Assembly (NCBI GenBank): GCA_963717375.1
Contig: OY970329.1
Coordinates: forward strand, 248,001-312,000
Direction: 5' to 3'
DNA length: 64,000 nt
Origin: VRUE01 sp963717375
GTDB taxonomy: Bacteria; Actinomycetota; Thermoleophilia; Solirubrobacterales; 70-9
The notes below the pieces were generated by a model. It was not told where the DNA came from and did not search any database. It was given only the letters and a program-made list of their open reading frames with translations. The translations under genes were made by a program, and so were the position numbers. This document shows positions 57,403 through 64,000 of this stretch, one piece after another. Numbering within the stretch: the stretch's first letter is position 1; the number at the start of each line of letters is the position of its first letter.

Positions 57403-57857
57403 TCCGATGGCTCCCGCGCGTAGGAGTAGGCCAGCAGCAGGACCCCGGCGGTGACACAGACGTCGGCGAGGTTGAAGGCGGGCCAGCTGCCGATCGAGAT
57501 GTAGTCGGTGACGGCATCGGCGCGCACGCGATCGGCGAGGTTCCCCAGCGCCCCGCCAGCGAGCAAGCCGGCCGCGACCCACATGCCGGGTCGGGTCGGA
57601 TTACGGGCGAAGACGAAGGCGACCAGGGCCAATGCCAGTGCCGTAACCAGGATCAGGCGCGTGCCGCCGCCGCTGGCCAGGCCGAAGGCGACCCCGCTGT
57701 TGTGCGAGAGGGTCAGTTCGAGCGGCCCCAGCACCTCGACGTACTGGCCGACGACGAGGTGCGCCTCGATCGCCGCCTTGGCCGCCTGGTCGAGAACGAC
57801 GACGAGCCCGCAGAGGGCGCCGGCGAGGCGCCAGGCGCGGGCGCTTTCGGCGTTCAC
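57399..57857 (-). CDS. lspA: Lipoprotein signal peptidase LspA
   Basis: 152 aa from GTG at 57857, overlapping the yggT stop as GTGA. Four helices. The aspartyl-protease pair lies in GGALGNLADR and FNLADVCVTAG, and NSGVAFG is conserved. It removes signal peptides of lipoproteins such as the cyclophilin at 13985. Confidence 0.93.
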   Translation of the reverse strand: MNAESARAWRLAGALCGLVVVLDQAAKAAIEAHLVVGQYVEVLGPLELTLSHNSGVAFGLASGGGTRLILVTALALALVAFVFARNPTRPGMWVAAGLLAGGALGNLADRVRADAVTDYISIGSWPAFNLADVCVTAGVLLLAYSYAREPSE

Positions 57858-58156
57858 CCTTCGATCAGGCCGACGACGACGGCGCGCAGGATGAAGAGCA
57901 GGAAAACGCCGAGGATCGGACTGAGGTCGAGCGCGAAGCCACCGCCGCCGATCGGCGGCAGGAAGCGGCGGAAGAAGTTGAGGTAAGGGTCGGTCGTCTC
58001 TTTGACGAAGTCGAGCGAGGCCCGCAGGGCGCGGTTGTAGGGCATCCGCGGGATCCAGGAGCTGAGGATGTTGAGGAAGATCAAGATGATGTAGACGAGG
58101 AAGAGCGCACTGACGTAGTCGGCGATGTCGAAGCGGGTGACAGCAAGCCAGATCAC
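57854..58156 (-). CDS. yggT: YggT-family membrane protein
   Basis: 100 aa with two hydrophobic helices (about 12-32 and 78-97) around SSWIPRMPYN and TDPYLNFFRRFLPPIGG, the YggT repeat blocks. Role unclear; the family is linked to division and septum genes by neighbourhood. 4-bp overlaps on both sides. Confidence 0.9.
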   Translation of the reverse strand: MIWLAVTRFDIADYVSALFLVYIILIFLNILSSWIPRMPYNRALRASLDFVKETTDPYLNFFRRFLPPIGGGGFALDLSPILGVFLLFILRAVVVGLIEG

Positions 58157-58893
58157 CCGCGCATCCTCTCCAGCGAGGCCCGCACGGCCGCCGCAAATGC
58201 CTCGCGAGCACCTTCCCGGTCCAGAGCTTCCAAACCGGCCTCGGTGCTGCCACCGGGCGATGCGACGGCTTTGCGCACGTCGGCGGGATGGTGAAGACGG
58301 AGCAATTCCCCCGTCCCAACAGCCGTCTCCACCACCAGCTCCCGGGCCAGCTCATCGTCAAGCCCATCAGCGGCGCCGGCATCGGCAATCGCTTCAACCG
58401 CCAGCGCCAGATAGGCAGGCGCGCAACCCATCACCGCGGTCGCCGCATCGAACTGAGAATCAGGAAGCTCAACCACGTGCCCGAGCTTCTCAAGCAGCCC
58501 ACGGACATACGGATCCGGGCCACCGGCAACACAAAGCACGCCCTTGCGAACCTCAACCCCAACATTGGGCATCACCCGCACCACAGTCGCATCGGAGAAA
58601 GCAGCAGAAACCGTCTCCAGCGAGGTCGCCCCAAGCAAAGAGATGACCATCTTTGCCGACCTCAACTCTTGAGCAGCCTCATCGAGCTTCGCGGGCTTCA
58701 CAGCAAGCACGACCAAATCGGCCCGCTCGGCCAACTCCGCATTCGAGCCAACAGCCTCCCCTTCAAGCTCCGCCGCGAGTTCCCCAGCCCGCCCCGACCC
58801 TGAGTCCGTGAAGAGCATCCGGTCAACCTGGCCGGCCAACCCACGCGCCATAGCCGCCGCCATGCTGCCCGACCCACAGAAGCCAACAATCAT
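58153..58893 (-). CDS. proC: Pyrroline-5-carboxylate reductase
   Basis: 246 aa from ATG at 58893. Rossmann start MIVGFCGSGSMAAAMARGL, AVKP, and the C-terminal signature VASPGGSTEAGLEAL are diagnostic. Last step of proline synthesis. It heads the proC-yggT-lspA-rluD run and appears leaderless. Confidence 0.94.
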   Translation of the reverse strand: MIVGFCGSGSMAAAMARGLAGQVDRMLFTDSGSGRAGELAAELEGEAVGSNAELAERADLVVLAVKPAKLDEAAQELRSAKMVISLLGATSLETVSAAFSDATVVRVMPNVGVEVRKGVLCVAGGPDPYVRGLLEKLGHVVELPDSQFDAATAVMGCAPAYLALAVEAIADAGAADGLDDELARELVVETAVGTGELLRLHHPADVRKAVASPGGSTEAGLEALDREGAREAFAAAVRASLERMRG

Positions 58894-58900
58894 GGAGGGC

Positions 58901-58906
58901 AGACTA
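58901..58906 (-). promoter_or_regulatory. -10 box TAGTCT for leaderless proC run
   Basis: On the minus strand TAGTCT lies 7 bp before the proC ATG at 58893. Palindrome C begins 15 bp upstream. Confidence 0.6.
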
Positions 58907-58920
58907 ACCGCGCCCTGCAA

Positions 58921-59038
58921 GACCCGGTCGGGTGCCTCGCCCGCGCGCGGCGTCATCTTTTTCGCACAGACCACTAAGCGAGTACCGCCAAGTCAGCCGC
59001 GAAAAAGCCAGCGCGCGGGCGAGGTGCCCGACCGGGTC
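58921..59038 (-). repeat. Long-arm intergenic palindrome C (phoA/proC)
   Basis: 28-bp arms at 58921-58948 and 59011-59038 pair at 26 positions. The two adjacent exceptions would be U-G and G-U wobbles in a plus-strand RNA. An inner stem CTTTTTCGC (58957-58965)/GCGAAAAAG (58999-59007) encloses a 33-nt loop, the same plan as elements A and B. It starts 15 bp after the phoA stop and separates phoA from the proC promoter. Confidence 0.85.
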
Positions 59039-59053
59039 ACCCACGCCGGGGGT

Positions 59054-60457
59054 CTAGCCCCCCAACACGCCGAACAGGTCGGTGTGATCGTTAGTCCCGA
59101 GCACGTCCAGCGACCCCGGCCCGCTGCCCCAAACCGGAACCACAGCGCCGGTGTGCTGCTGGCTCGGCGGCGCGGCAACCGGTGCCACACCAGGCCCGCC
59201 GTAACCGGCCGTCCCGTAGGTGAGGCTGAGCGTCTGACCGTCCTTGGTGGTCAGGTTGGTCGAGTACCCCGTCGGGACTCCCGACCCGGCCGCGTCCTCG
59301 CCGACGATCTGGCTCGTGTGAGCGTGATCGGCGGTAACCACGATCAGGGTGTCCGGGTGCCTGCGCTGGTAGTCGAGCGCGACGCCGATCGCGTTGTCGA
59401 ATGCGACGGTCTCACCGATCTGCCCGCAGGCATTGGTCGCGTGATCCTGCTTGTCGATCGAGGCCCCCTCGACCTGGAGGAAGAACCCCTTGCGGTTTTC
59501 GAGCAGGCCGATCGCCTTGCCGGTCATCGCCGCCAGGCTCGGCTCGTTGGCCGGGCGCTGGTTTTCGTTGCACGGCGCGGGCGCGTTGCCCTTGCCGAGC
59601 GATGCCGCCGGGCCGCTCCACTCCAGCGACATGTTGCTGGTGTTGAAGAGGCCGAGCACCGGTTTGCCACTGCTCGGCAGCGCGCTCAACCCAGCTGCGT
59701 CAGTCACGTAGCGGTAGCCCTTGGCCTGGGCCGATTCGATCACGTTCTTGCCCGCGTCGGGGCCGCCGGTGATTTTCTGTTCGAAGCGACCGCGGCCGCC
59801 ACCGAGCAGCACGTCGACTTTGTGATCGACCTCCTGCTCGGCAATCGAGCCAAGGCCACCCGCGGCCTTCGTCTCCGCCGGGCACGGCACCATGTCAGCC
59901 GGCCCCTGGCAACCGCGCTGCGAGATGTGCGAGGCGAGAACTGCGGGGGTGGCGTCGGTGATCTCGGCGGTGGAGACGTCGCCCACCTTCTTGCCCTGCC
60001 TCTGGGCCAACTCGAGCACGGTCGTCAAATTGGGCCCAGGAACGTTGATCGCGGTGCTCGGGCCCTGCGAGATGCGCTCATCCAGCGTCTTCTGACCCGT
60101 CGCCCACATCGTCCCGGTCGAGGCCGAATCGGGGTCGTAGTCGGGCAGGTAGGAGGGGCCCGCACCCGGCTTCACTGACCAGGTGGTGTCGAAGCCGGTG
60201 AAGGGCATCCGGTCGACGTTGAGGCTGTTCTGAACGCCCTGGTAGTAGCGGGCGGCAGTTATCTCCTGCGTGCCCATCCCGTCGCCGAGGAAAAAGATGA
60301 CGTTCTCGGGATGGTGGTCGTACAGAGCTTCGGCAATGGCTTGACGGGTGCTGTCGCGATGGTGCGAGAAGTAGCCCGTCGCGGCCGCTGTGCCGGCGCC
60401 GATGGCGGCGACAACGAGTGACGCAGCGAGGACAAAGGCAAGACGCCTGCGCTTCAT
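59054..60457 (-). CDS. phoA: Exported alkaline phosphatase (PhoA family)
   Basis: 467 aa. N-terminal signal or anchor (about 6-27). Metal and nucleophile motifs: FFLGDGMG with Asp59, the nucleophile Ser111 in DPDSASTGTMWATG, VEGASIDKQDHA, and VVTADHAH. It hydrolyses phosphomonoesters outside the cell. AGGAGGAA precedes the ATG, and a TAGGTT box about 45 bp upstream may be its -10. It sits between sepF and proC, which are normally close in division clusters. Confidence 0.92.
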   Translation of the reverse strand: MKRRRLAFVLAASLVVAAIGAGTAAATGYFSHHRDSTRQAIAEALYDHHPENVIFFLGDGMGTQEITAARYYQGVQNSLNVDRMPFTGFDTTWSVKPGAGPSYLPDYDPDSASTGTMWATGQKTLDERISQGPSTAINVPGPNLTTVLELAQRQGKKVGDVSTAEITDATPAVLASHISQRGCQGPADMVPCPAETKAAGGLGSIAEQEVDHKVDVLLGGGRGRFEQKITGGPDAGKNVIESAQAKGYRYVTDAAGLSALPSSGKPVLGLFNTSNMSLEWSGPAASLGKGNAPAPCNENQRPANEPSLAAMTGKAIGLLENRKGFFLQVEGASIDKQDHATNACGQIGETVAFDNAIGVALDYQRRHPDTLIVVTADHAHTSQIVGEDAAGSGVPTGYSTNLTTKDGQTLSLTYGTAGYGGPGVAPVAAPPSQQHTGAVVPVWGSGPGSLDVLGTNDHTDLFGVLGG

Positions 60458-60571
60458 CTATTCCTCCTGAGGTTGGATGAGACCGAACAGGCGCAACCTA
60501 GGAGCGGCAATCGAAGCCGATGTGGCCATCGAGTGGCCAACCGGTGAAGATTCTGTGCCCGCGGAAGCGAG

Positions 60572-61117
60572 CTAAGACTGGTTGAAGAAGCCTTTGTCGA
60601 GGAGGCGGGCCTTCTCCTCGGCGGAGACCTCGACGTTGCGCGGCGTCAGCAGGAAGATCTTCTCGGCAATCCGCTGCATGCCGCCGTCGAGCGAGTAGGT
60701 AAGCCCCGAGCAGAAGTCGATCATCCGCTTCGAGAGCTCGTGATCGGTCGTCTGCAGGTTGAGGATGACCGGCACCTGACGCTTGAACTGGTCGGCGACC
60801 TGCTGGGCGTCGTTGAAGTTGCGGGGGATGACGAGGTGGACCTGGACATCGGAGTCGCCGTTGCCGACGGGGCGCAGCGTGCGGGTGCGCGAGGCCGCGA
60901 TCGGCTCGTCGTCGGCGAAGATGTCGTCGATCTCGTCGCGGCGCGAGCGCCGGGCGCTTGGCAGGCGCCGAACCTGGCTGGACTCACGACGGCCCTCGAA
61001 GGCTTCTTCGGAGCCGGCCTCCGGCTCGAAGTCGTCTTCGTACTCGGGACCGTAGTCGTGATCCTCGGCAAGACCGAAGTAGACCAGCGCTCGGTGCCAT
61101 GTGTCTCGTAGGGCCAT
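60572..61117 (-). CDS. sepF: Cell-division protein SepF
   Basis: 181 aa from ATG at 61117. The N-terminal amphipathic membrane-binding helix (MALRDTWHRALVYFGLAED) is followed by an acidic then basic linker (about 20-90). The SepF core has VHLVIPRNFNDAQQVADQFK, PVILNLQ and RMIDFCSGLTYSLDGGMQRI. SepF anchors FtsZ to the membrane, the main such factor in actinobacteria. A CATAAT sequence in the 67-bp gap to yggS could be its own promoter. Confidence 0.95.
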   Translation of the reverse strand: MALRDTWHRALVYFGLAEDHDYGPEYEDDFEPEAGSEEAFEGRRESSQVRRLPSARRSRRDEIDDIFADDEPIAASRTRTLRPVGNGDSDVQVHLVIPRNFNDAQQVADQFKRQVPVILNLQTTDHELSKRMIDFCSGLTYSLDGGMQRIAEKIFLLTPRNVEVSAEEKARLLDKGFFNQS

Positions 61118-61184
61118 GGTTAACGCGTGTTTCGGCCCTCGGAGGCCGATTCCTTTACTGATTATGGCCCAGTTGGGAGAGGCT

Positions 61185-61817
61185 TTAGATATAGAGCGCC
61201 GTACCCAGGCGGACGATGGTCGCTCCCTCCTCGATCGCGACCCGCCAGTCCTGCGAGGTGCCCATCGAGAGACGAGGAAGGCCACGCTCGGCCGCCAGCT
61301 CCGCCAGGCGGGCGAAATGGGGTCGCGAGGCCTCCGGATCCTGACTGAAGGGCGGCATCGTCATCAAGCCACCGACGCGGACCGGCGAACGCTCGATGAA
61401 GGCGTCGAGGTCGTCCGTGGCGACGCCGCCCTTGCCCTCCTCGCCGGCGACGTTGACCTCGACCAGGATTTCGGTGTCGGGCCCGCCGTGGCGGCCGAGC
61501 TGCGCCAGGACCGACTCGCTCGCAACCGAGTGGATCAAGCGGCAGGCCGGCAACAGCTGCTTCACCTTGCGGCTCTGCAGGTTGCCGATGAAGTCCCACT
61601 CGAAGGCGTCGCCCCAGCGCTCGCGCTTGGCGATCAACTCCTGCTGGCGGTTCTCGCCGACCAGGCTGACCCCGGCCTCGGCCAGCGCGCCCATCTCCTC
61701 CAGCGGCACGTACTTGGTCGCGGCGAGGATCTCGACCCCGGGCCCGGCGATCTCGCGCGCCCGCTCGAGGTTGGCGGCGATCTTCGCCGGCTCGAGGCCG
61801 TGGATCAGCCCCGGCAC
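61185..61817 (-). CDS. yggS: YggS-family pyridoxal-phosphate homeostasis protein
   Basis: 210 aa from GTG at 61817, placed by a GGAGGGG ribosome site 10 bp upstream and a 2-bp gap to the pgeF stop. PLP-binding lysine is in LAATKYVP; GENRQQEL, FIGNLQSRK, LVEVNVAGEEGKGG and LSMGTSQDWRVAIEEGATIVRLGTALY are family blocks. It buffers free PLP. It lies in the usual position before sepF. Confidence 0.93.
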   Translation of the reverse strand: MPGLIHGLEPAKIAANLERAREIAGPGVEILAATKYVPLEEMGALAEAGVSLVGENRQQELIAKRERWGDAFEWDFIGNLQSRKVKQLLPACRLIHSVASESVLAQLGRHGGPDTEILVEVNVAGEEGKGGVATDDLDAFIERSPVRVGGLMTMPPFSQDPEASRPHFARLAELAAERGLPRLSMGTSQDWRVAIEEGATIVRLGTALYI

Positions 61818-61819
61818 GA

Positions 61820-62620
61820 TCAGGCAACCCCTCCGTGGCGCCAAACCAACCCGGCCTGGCGGCCGGTGCGACCTTGATCGCGCCGGTGCGAGAAGAAGAG
61901 GTCGGGCTCACAGCTAGTGCAGAGCCCCGCGGTCTCGATCCGCTCGACATCCGCATTGAGCAAAAGGCGCCGCGCGACCTCCGGCAAATCGAGCATCCGC
62001 CCAGAAACAATCCCGACGGGACGATTTCCCGCGTCCCGCTCCGGTTTTAGGCCCGCCGATGCCAGTTTGGGGTCCGTGAACTCATTGAGGACATCTTCGC
62101 CGACCTCGTAGCAGCAGGGTCCGATCGACGGCCCGATCGCCGCGTCCGTCGCGCCGACCGCTGCTACCCCGCGCTCGACAATTCCCGCGGCCAGTCCGCG
62201 CCAACCGCAGTGCAGCATCGCCACGCCATCTGGCCCGGATAGCGCAACCGGGACGCAGTCGGCGACGAAGACGAGCAGGGCGCGATTGTCCTCCGCCGTA
62301 ACGTGGCCGTCGACCTCGGCGATCGGACTGCCCGGCTGGGCGAAGGGGCTCGGCTCCGGCGCCGGTCCGGCATGGACCGCCAACTCGGCCCCGTGCACCT
62401 GGCGCGCGATCACCACCCGATCGGGTGGGAAGCCGAGGGCGGCGGCGAGGCGGCGACGGTTCTCCACCACCGCGCCCACGTCGTCGTCGGTGAAGACGCC
62501 GAGGTTGAGGCCATCGAAGGGAGGCTCGCTGACGCCGCCAACCCGAGTCGAGAATGCGGCGGTCGCGCCAGGCAGCCGCGCCTCCAGCCAGCGAACGCCG
62601 TCCGCCTCACGCCACTCCAT
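61820..62620 (-). CDS. pgeF: Peptidoglycan editing factor PgeF (YfiH/laccase-domain)
   Basis: 266 aa. The Zn/Cu site is seen in RQVHGAEL (His), FVADCVPVAL (Cys) and MLHCGWRGLAAGIV (His). GPSIGPCCYEVG is conserved. The family corrects misincorporated residues in muropeptide precursors and has purine-nucleoside-cleaving activity. Standard first member of pgeF-yggS-sepF. Confidence 0.93.
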   Translation of the reverse strand: MEWREADGVRWLEARLPGATAAFSTRVGGVSEPPFDGLNLGVFTDDDVGAVVENRRRLAAALGFPPDRVVIARQVHGAELAVHAGPAPEPSPFAQPGSPIAEVDGHVTAEDNRALLVFVADCVPVALSGPDGVAMLHCGWRGLAAGIVERGVAAVGATDAAIGPSIGPCCYEVGEDVLNEFTDPKLASAGLKPERDAGNRPVGIVSGRMLDLPEVARRLLLNADVERIETAGLCTSCEPDLFFSHRRDQGRTGRQAGLVWRHGGVA

Positions 62621-63755
62621 CGCCGCTCCTTGCCACCTCGAGCGCCAGGGCCAGCTCCTGATCGCGCCCGGCTATCTCGCCGTCGCGCTTGCGCCGCAGC
62701 GCCTCCTCGAGGCCGCGCCCGATTGCCGGGCCCTGCGGAACGCCGGCCGCGATCAGCGCCTCGCCGTCGATCTCGAGGGCGACGTCGCGCCACTCGTCCA
62801 GATAGCGGTCCAGCCAATCGGCGCCCATCGCCCGGGCCAGGACAAGCTCGACGGGATCGCGCCCGGAAGCCAAGGCGACTGCCTCGGACGGGCGCTGCGG
62901 GCTCGCCTCAGCAAGTGCTTCCTCCCCACCCGGCGGTCCCAGCGCCGCGGCGAGAAGGGCGCGGTCACGTGGCGCGAACTCACCCCAGCGAGGCGACTCG
63001 AGCAGCCGGTCCAGGTCGGCGACCAGGCGGGCGCCGCCCTCGCGCAGGTTGACCAACCCCCACCCGGCCAAGAGCGAGAACGCCCGCGCCGCTTCGCCTT
63101 CGCCGGCGAGGCGCAGAAGCTCGGCGTCGCGGCGATCGGCCGAGACCGTGCCCAGGTCCGCCTCGCGCAAGAGCGCCTCCGTCTCCGGCTCCAGCCCAAA
63201 GCCGAAGCGGGTGGCGTAGCGGGCGGCGCGCAGGGCCCGAGTCGGATCGTCGACGAAAGAGCCAGGGTGCAGCACGCGTAGCAACCCGGCGGCGAGATCC
63301 GCCTGCCCTCCGTGAGGATCGATCAGGTCCGGCCCGGCGCCCAGCGGAACCGCCATTGCGTTGATCGTGAAGTCCCGCCTGGCGAGATCCGCCTCGACAC
63401 CGGCAGCGGGCGCGACCACAGGCAGAGATCCAGGGTGCGGATAGCTCTCCGTGCGAGCGGTCGCAATGTCGACCTCGTGCCCGTCGAGGCTTACCTTGGC
63501 GGTCGCAAAGCGCTCGTGGGAGACGACATCGCCCCCGAGCCGGGCGGCAAGCGCGGCTGCGTCGCCCTCAACCACGATGTCGATGTCGGCCCTGCCCCGG
63601 CCCAGCAGAAGGTCGCGAACCGCGCCCCCGACAAGGAAGACGGGCTCGGTCGCGGCCTCGCGCACCGAGCGCAGCTCGGGATAGACCCGCTGCAGCGCCT
63701 CGGCGAGGCTCTCTTTCGGCTTTTCGGCGGTCGACATCGGTCGGTTGCCTACCAT
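62607..63755 (-). CDS. cca: CCA-adding/poly(A) polymerase-family nucleotidyltransferase
   Basis: 382 aa from ATG at 63755 with GGAGAGG 5 bp upstream. The head has GGAVRDLLLGRGRADIDIVV with the catalytic DxD, RRDFTINAMAV and DDPTRALRAARYATRFGF. It completes or repairs the 3' CCA of tRNAs. The C-terminal half is shorter than in many CCA enzymes and lacks an HD domain. Overlaps pgeF by 14 bp. Confidence 0.88.
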   Translation of the reverse strand: MVGNRPMSTAEKPKESLAEALQRVYPELRSVREAATEPVFLVGGAVRDLLLGRGRADIDIVVEGDAAALAARLGGDVVSHERFATAKVSLDGHEVDIATARTESYPHPGSLPVVAPAAGVEADLARRDFTINAMAVPLGAGPDLIDPHGGQADLAAGLLRVLHPGSFVDDPTRALRAARYATRFGFGLEPETEALLREADLGTVSADRRDAELLRLAGEGEAARAFSLLAGWGLVNLREGGARLVADLDRLLESPRWGEFAPRDRALLAAALGPPGGEEALAEASPQRPSEAVALASGRDPVELVLARAMGADWLDRYLDEWRDVALEIDGEALIAAGVPQGPAIGRGLEEALRRKRDGEIAGRDQELALALEVARSGDGVA

Positions 63756-63769
63756 GATCGCCTCTCCGG

Positions 63770-64000
63770 ATGGCCGAGCAACCCGACACCCCGCCGTCCG
63801 ATGACGGTCGAGCCGAGCGCCTCGCCCGCCGCGAGCGACAGCGGCAGCGCGTCCGCCGGCGGCGTTTCGTGGCTGCTGGAGTGCTGCTCGCATGCGCCGC
63901 GGCGATCGCGGTCCTCATCGCATCAATGGCCGACACATCGTCCAGCGGGGACGACCCGGCGTCCAATGCGGCCAAGCCGGCGCCAGACACGAAGGAGGCA
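63770..64000 (+). CDS. N-terminus of a membrane-anchored protein, cut by window edge
   Basis: The frame from ATG at 63770 stays open to the window end (77 codons). A charged cytoplasmic stretch rich in Arg (about 13-32) is followed by one membrane helix (FVAAGVLLACAAAIAVLIA) and the start of a Ser/Asp/Pro/Ala-rich outer linker. The function lies beyond the window. It is divergent from the cca-like gene. Confidence 0.65.
   Translation, partial: MAEQPDTPPSDDGRAERLARRERQRQRVRRRRFVAAGVLLACAAAIAVLIASMADTSSSGDDPASNAAKPAPDTKEA

Noticed and set aside
1..64000. tRNA, rRNA, tmRNA, CRISPR arrays, prophage genes
   Set aside because: No cloverleaf with the usual T-arm motif, no regular spaced repeats and no integrase, terminase or capsid genes were seen on reading both strands.

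Overview
The window is a gene-dense, very GC-rich bacterial chromosome segment. About 69 protein genes are packed with short gaps or 1-4 bp overlaps. Gene content points to an actinobacterium. Evidence includes MurT/GatD peptidoglycan amidation, a GarA-like FHA protein beside an FtsR-like MerR regulator, a pgeF-yggS-sepF-proC-yggT-lspA-rluD division cluster, a c-di-AMP riboswitch before a cell-wall gene, and a one-motif RsiG-like protein. The one-motif RsiG form, the archaeal-type ProRS and the families of exported Ig-like and lamin-tail proteins fit the deep-branching class Thermoleophilia (Solirubrobacterales). That placement is inference; no rRNA is present to prove it. No tRNA, rRNA, CRISPR array, prophage or intact insertion sequence was seen.

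Layout. 1-9.6 kb holds recA (cut by the window edge), a cupredoxin where recX often lies, miaB, a short miaA, dapF, a DapL-type aminotransferase, hflX and dut. 9.6-14 kb is a minus-strand cell-envelope operon (dagK, murT, a methyltransferase, gatD). 14-18.4 kb holds an exported cyclophilin, a peroxiredoxin, a hydrolase, and a VKOR-DsbA-CAP operon for oxidative folding outside the membrane. 18.4-34.4 kb is mixed: PAP2 phosphatase, thiolase-SDR-methyltransferase operon, CorA, a pair of exported paralogues, FUSC and CcdA membrane proteins, dinB, a riboswitch-controlled RlpA-like gene, a wax-ester synthase and a secreted metallopeptidase. 34.5-42.2 kb holds nadE, a membrane-anchored RskA-like protein, an FAD oxidase, and the signalling trio ftsR-garA-rsiG next to pgsA. 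42-57 kb is a conserved essential block on the minus strand: rpsB-tsf-pyrH-frr-uppS-cdsA-dxr-rseP, then ispG and proS. It is interrupted at 45.0-49.6 kb by four genes for exported proteins. 57-64 kb is the lspA/sepF division cluster, with an alkaline phosphatase inserted, then pgeF and a CCA-adding-type enzyme.

Two pervasive signals stand out. First, at least 20 start codons lie only 6-12 bp behind a TANNNT (-10) box. This implies widespread leaderless transcription, and in three cases the stop codon of the upstream gene forms the first half of the box. Second, the intergenic gaps carry two families of palindromes. One has 21-28 bp outer arms unique to each copy around a conserved core (2997-3108, 51889-52006, 58921-59038). 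The other is a shorter family of about 46 bp (3843-3888, 41485-41530 and relatives). Their arms usually start at, or run into, the stop codon of the upstream gene. Other points to check are a DapF lacking both catalytic cysteines and a MiaA lacking its helical insertion domain.
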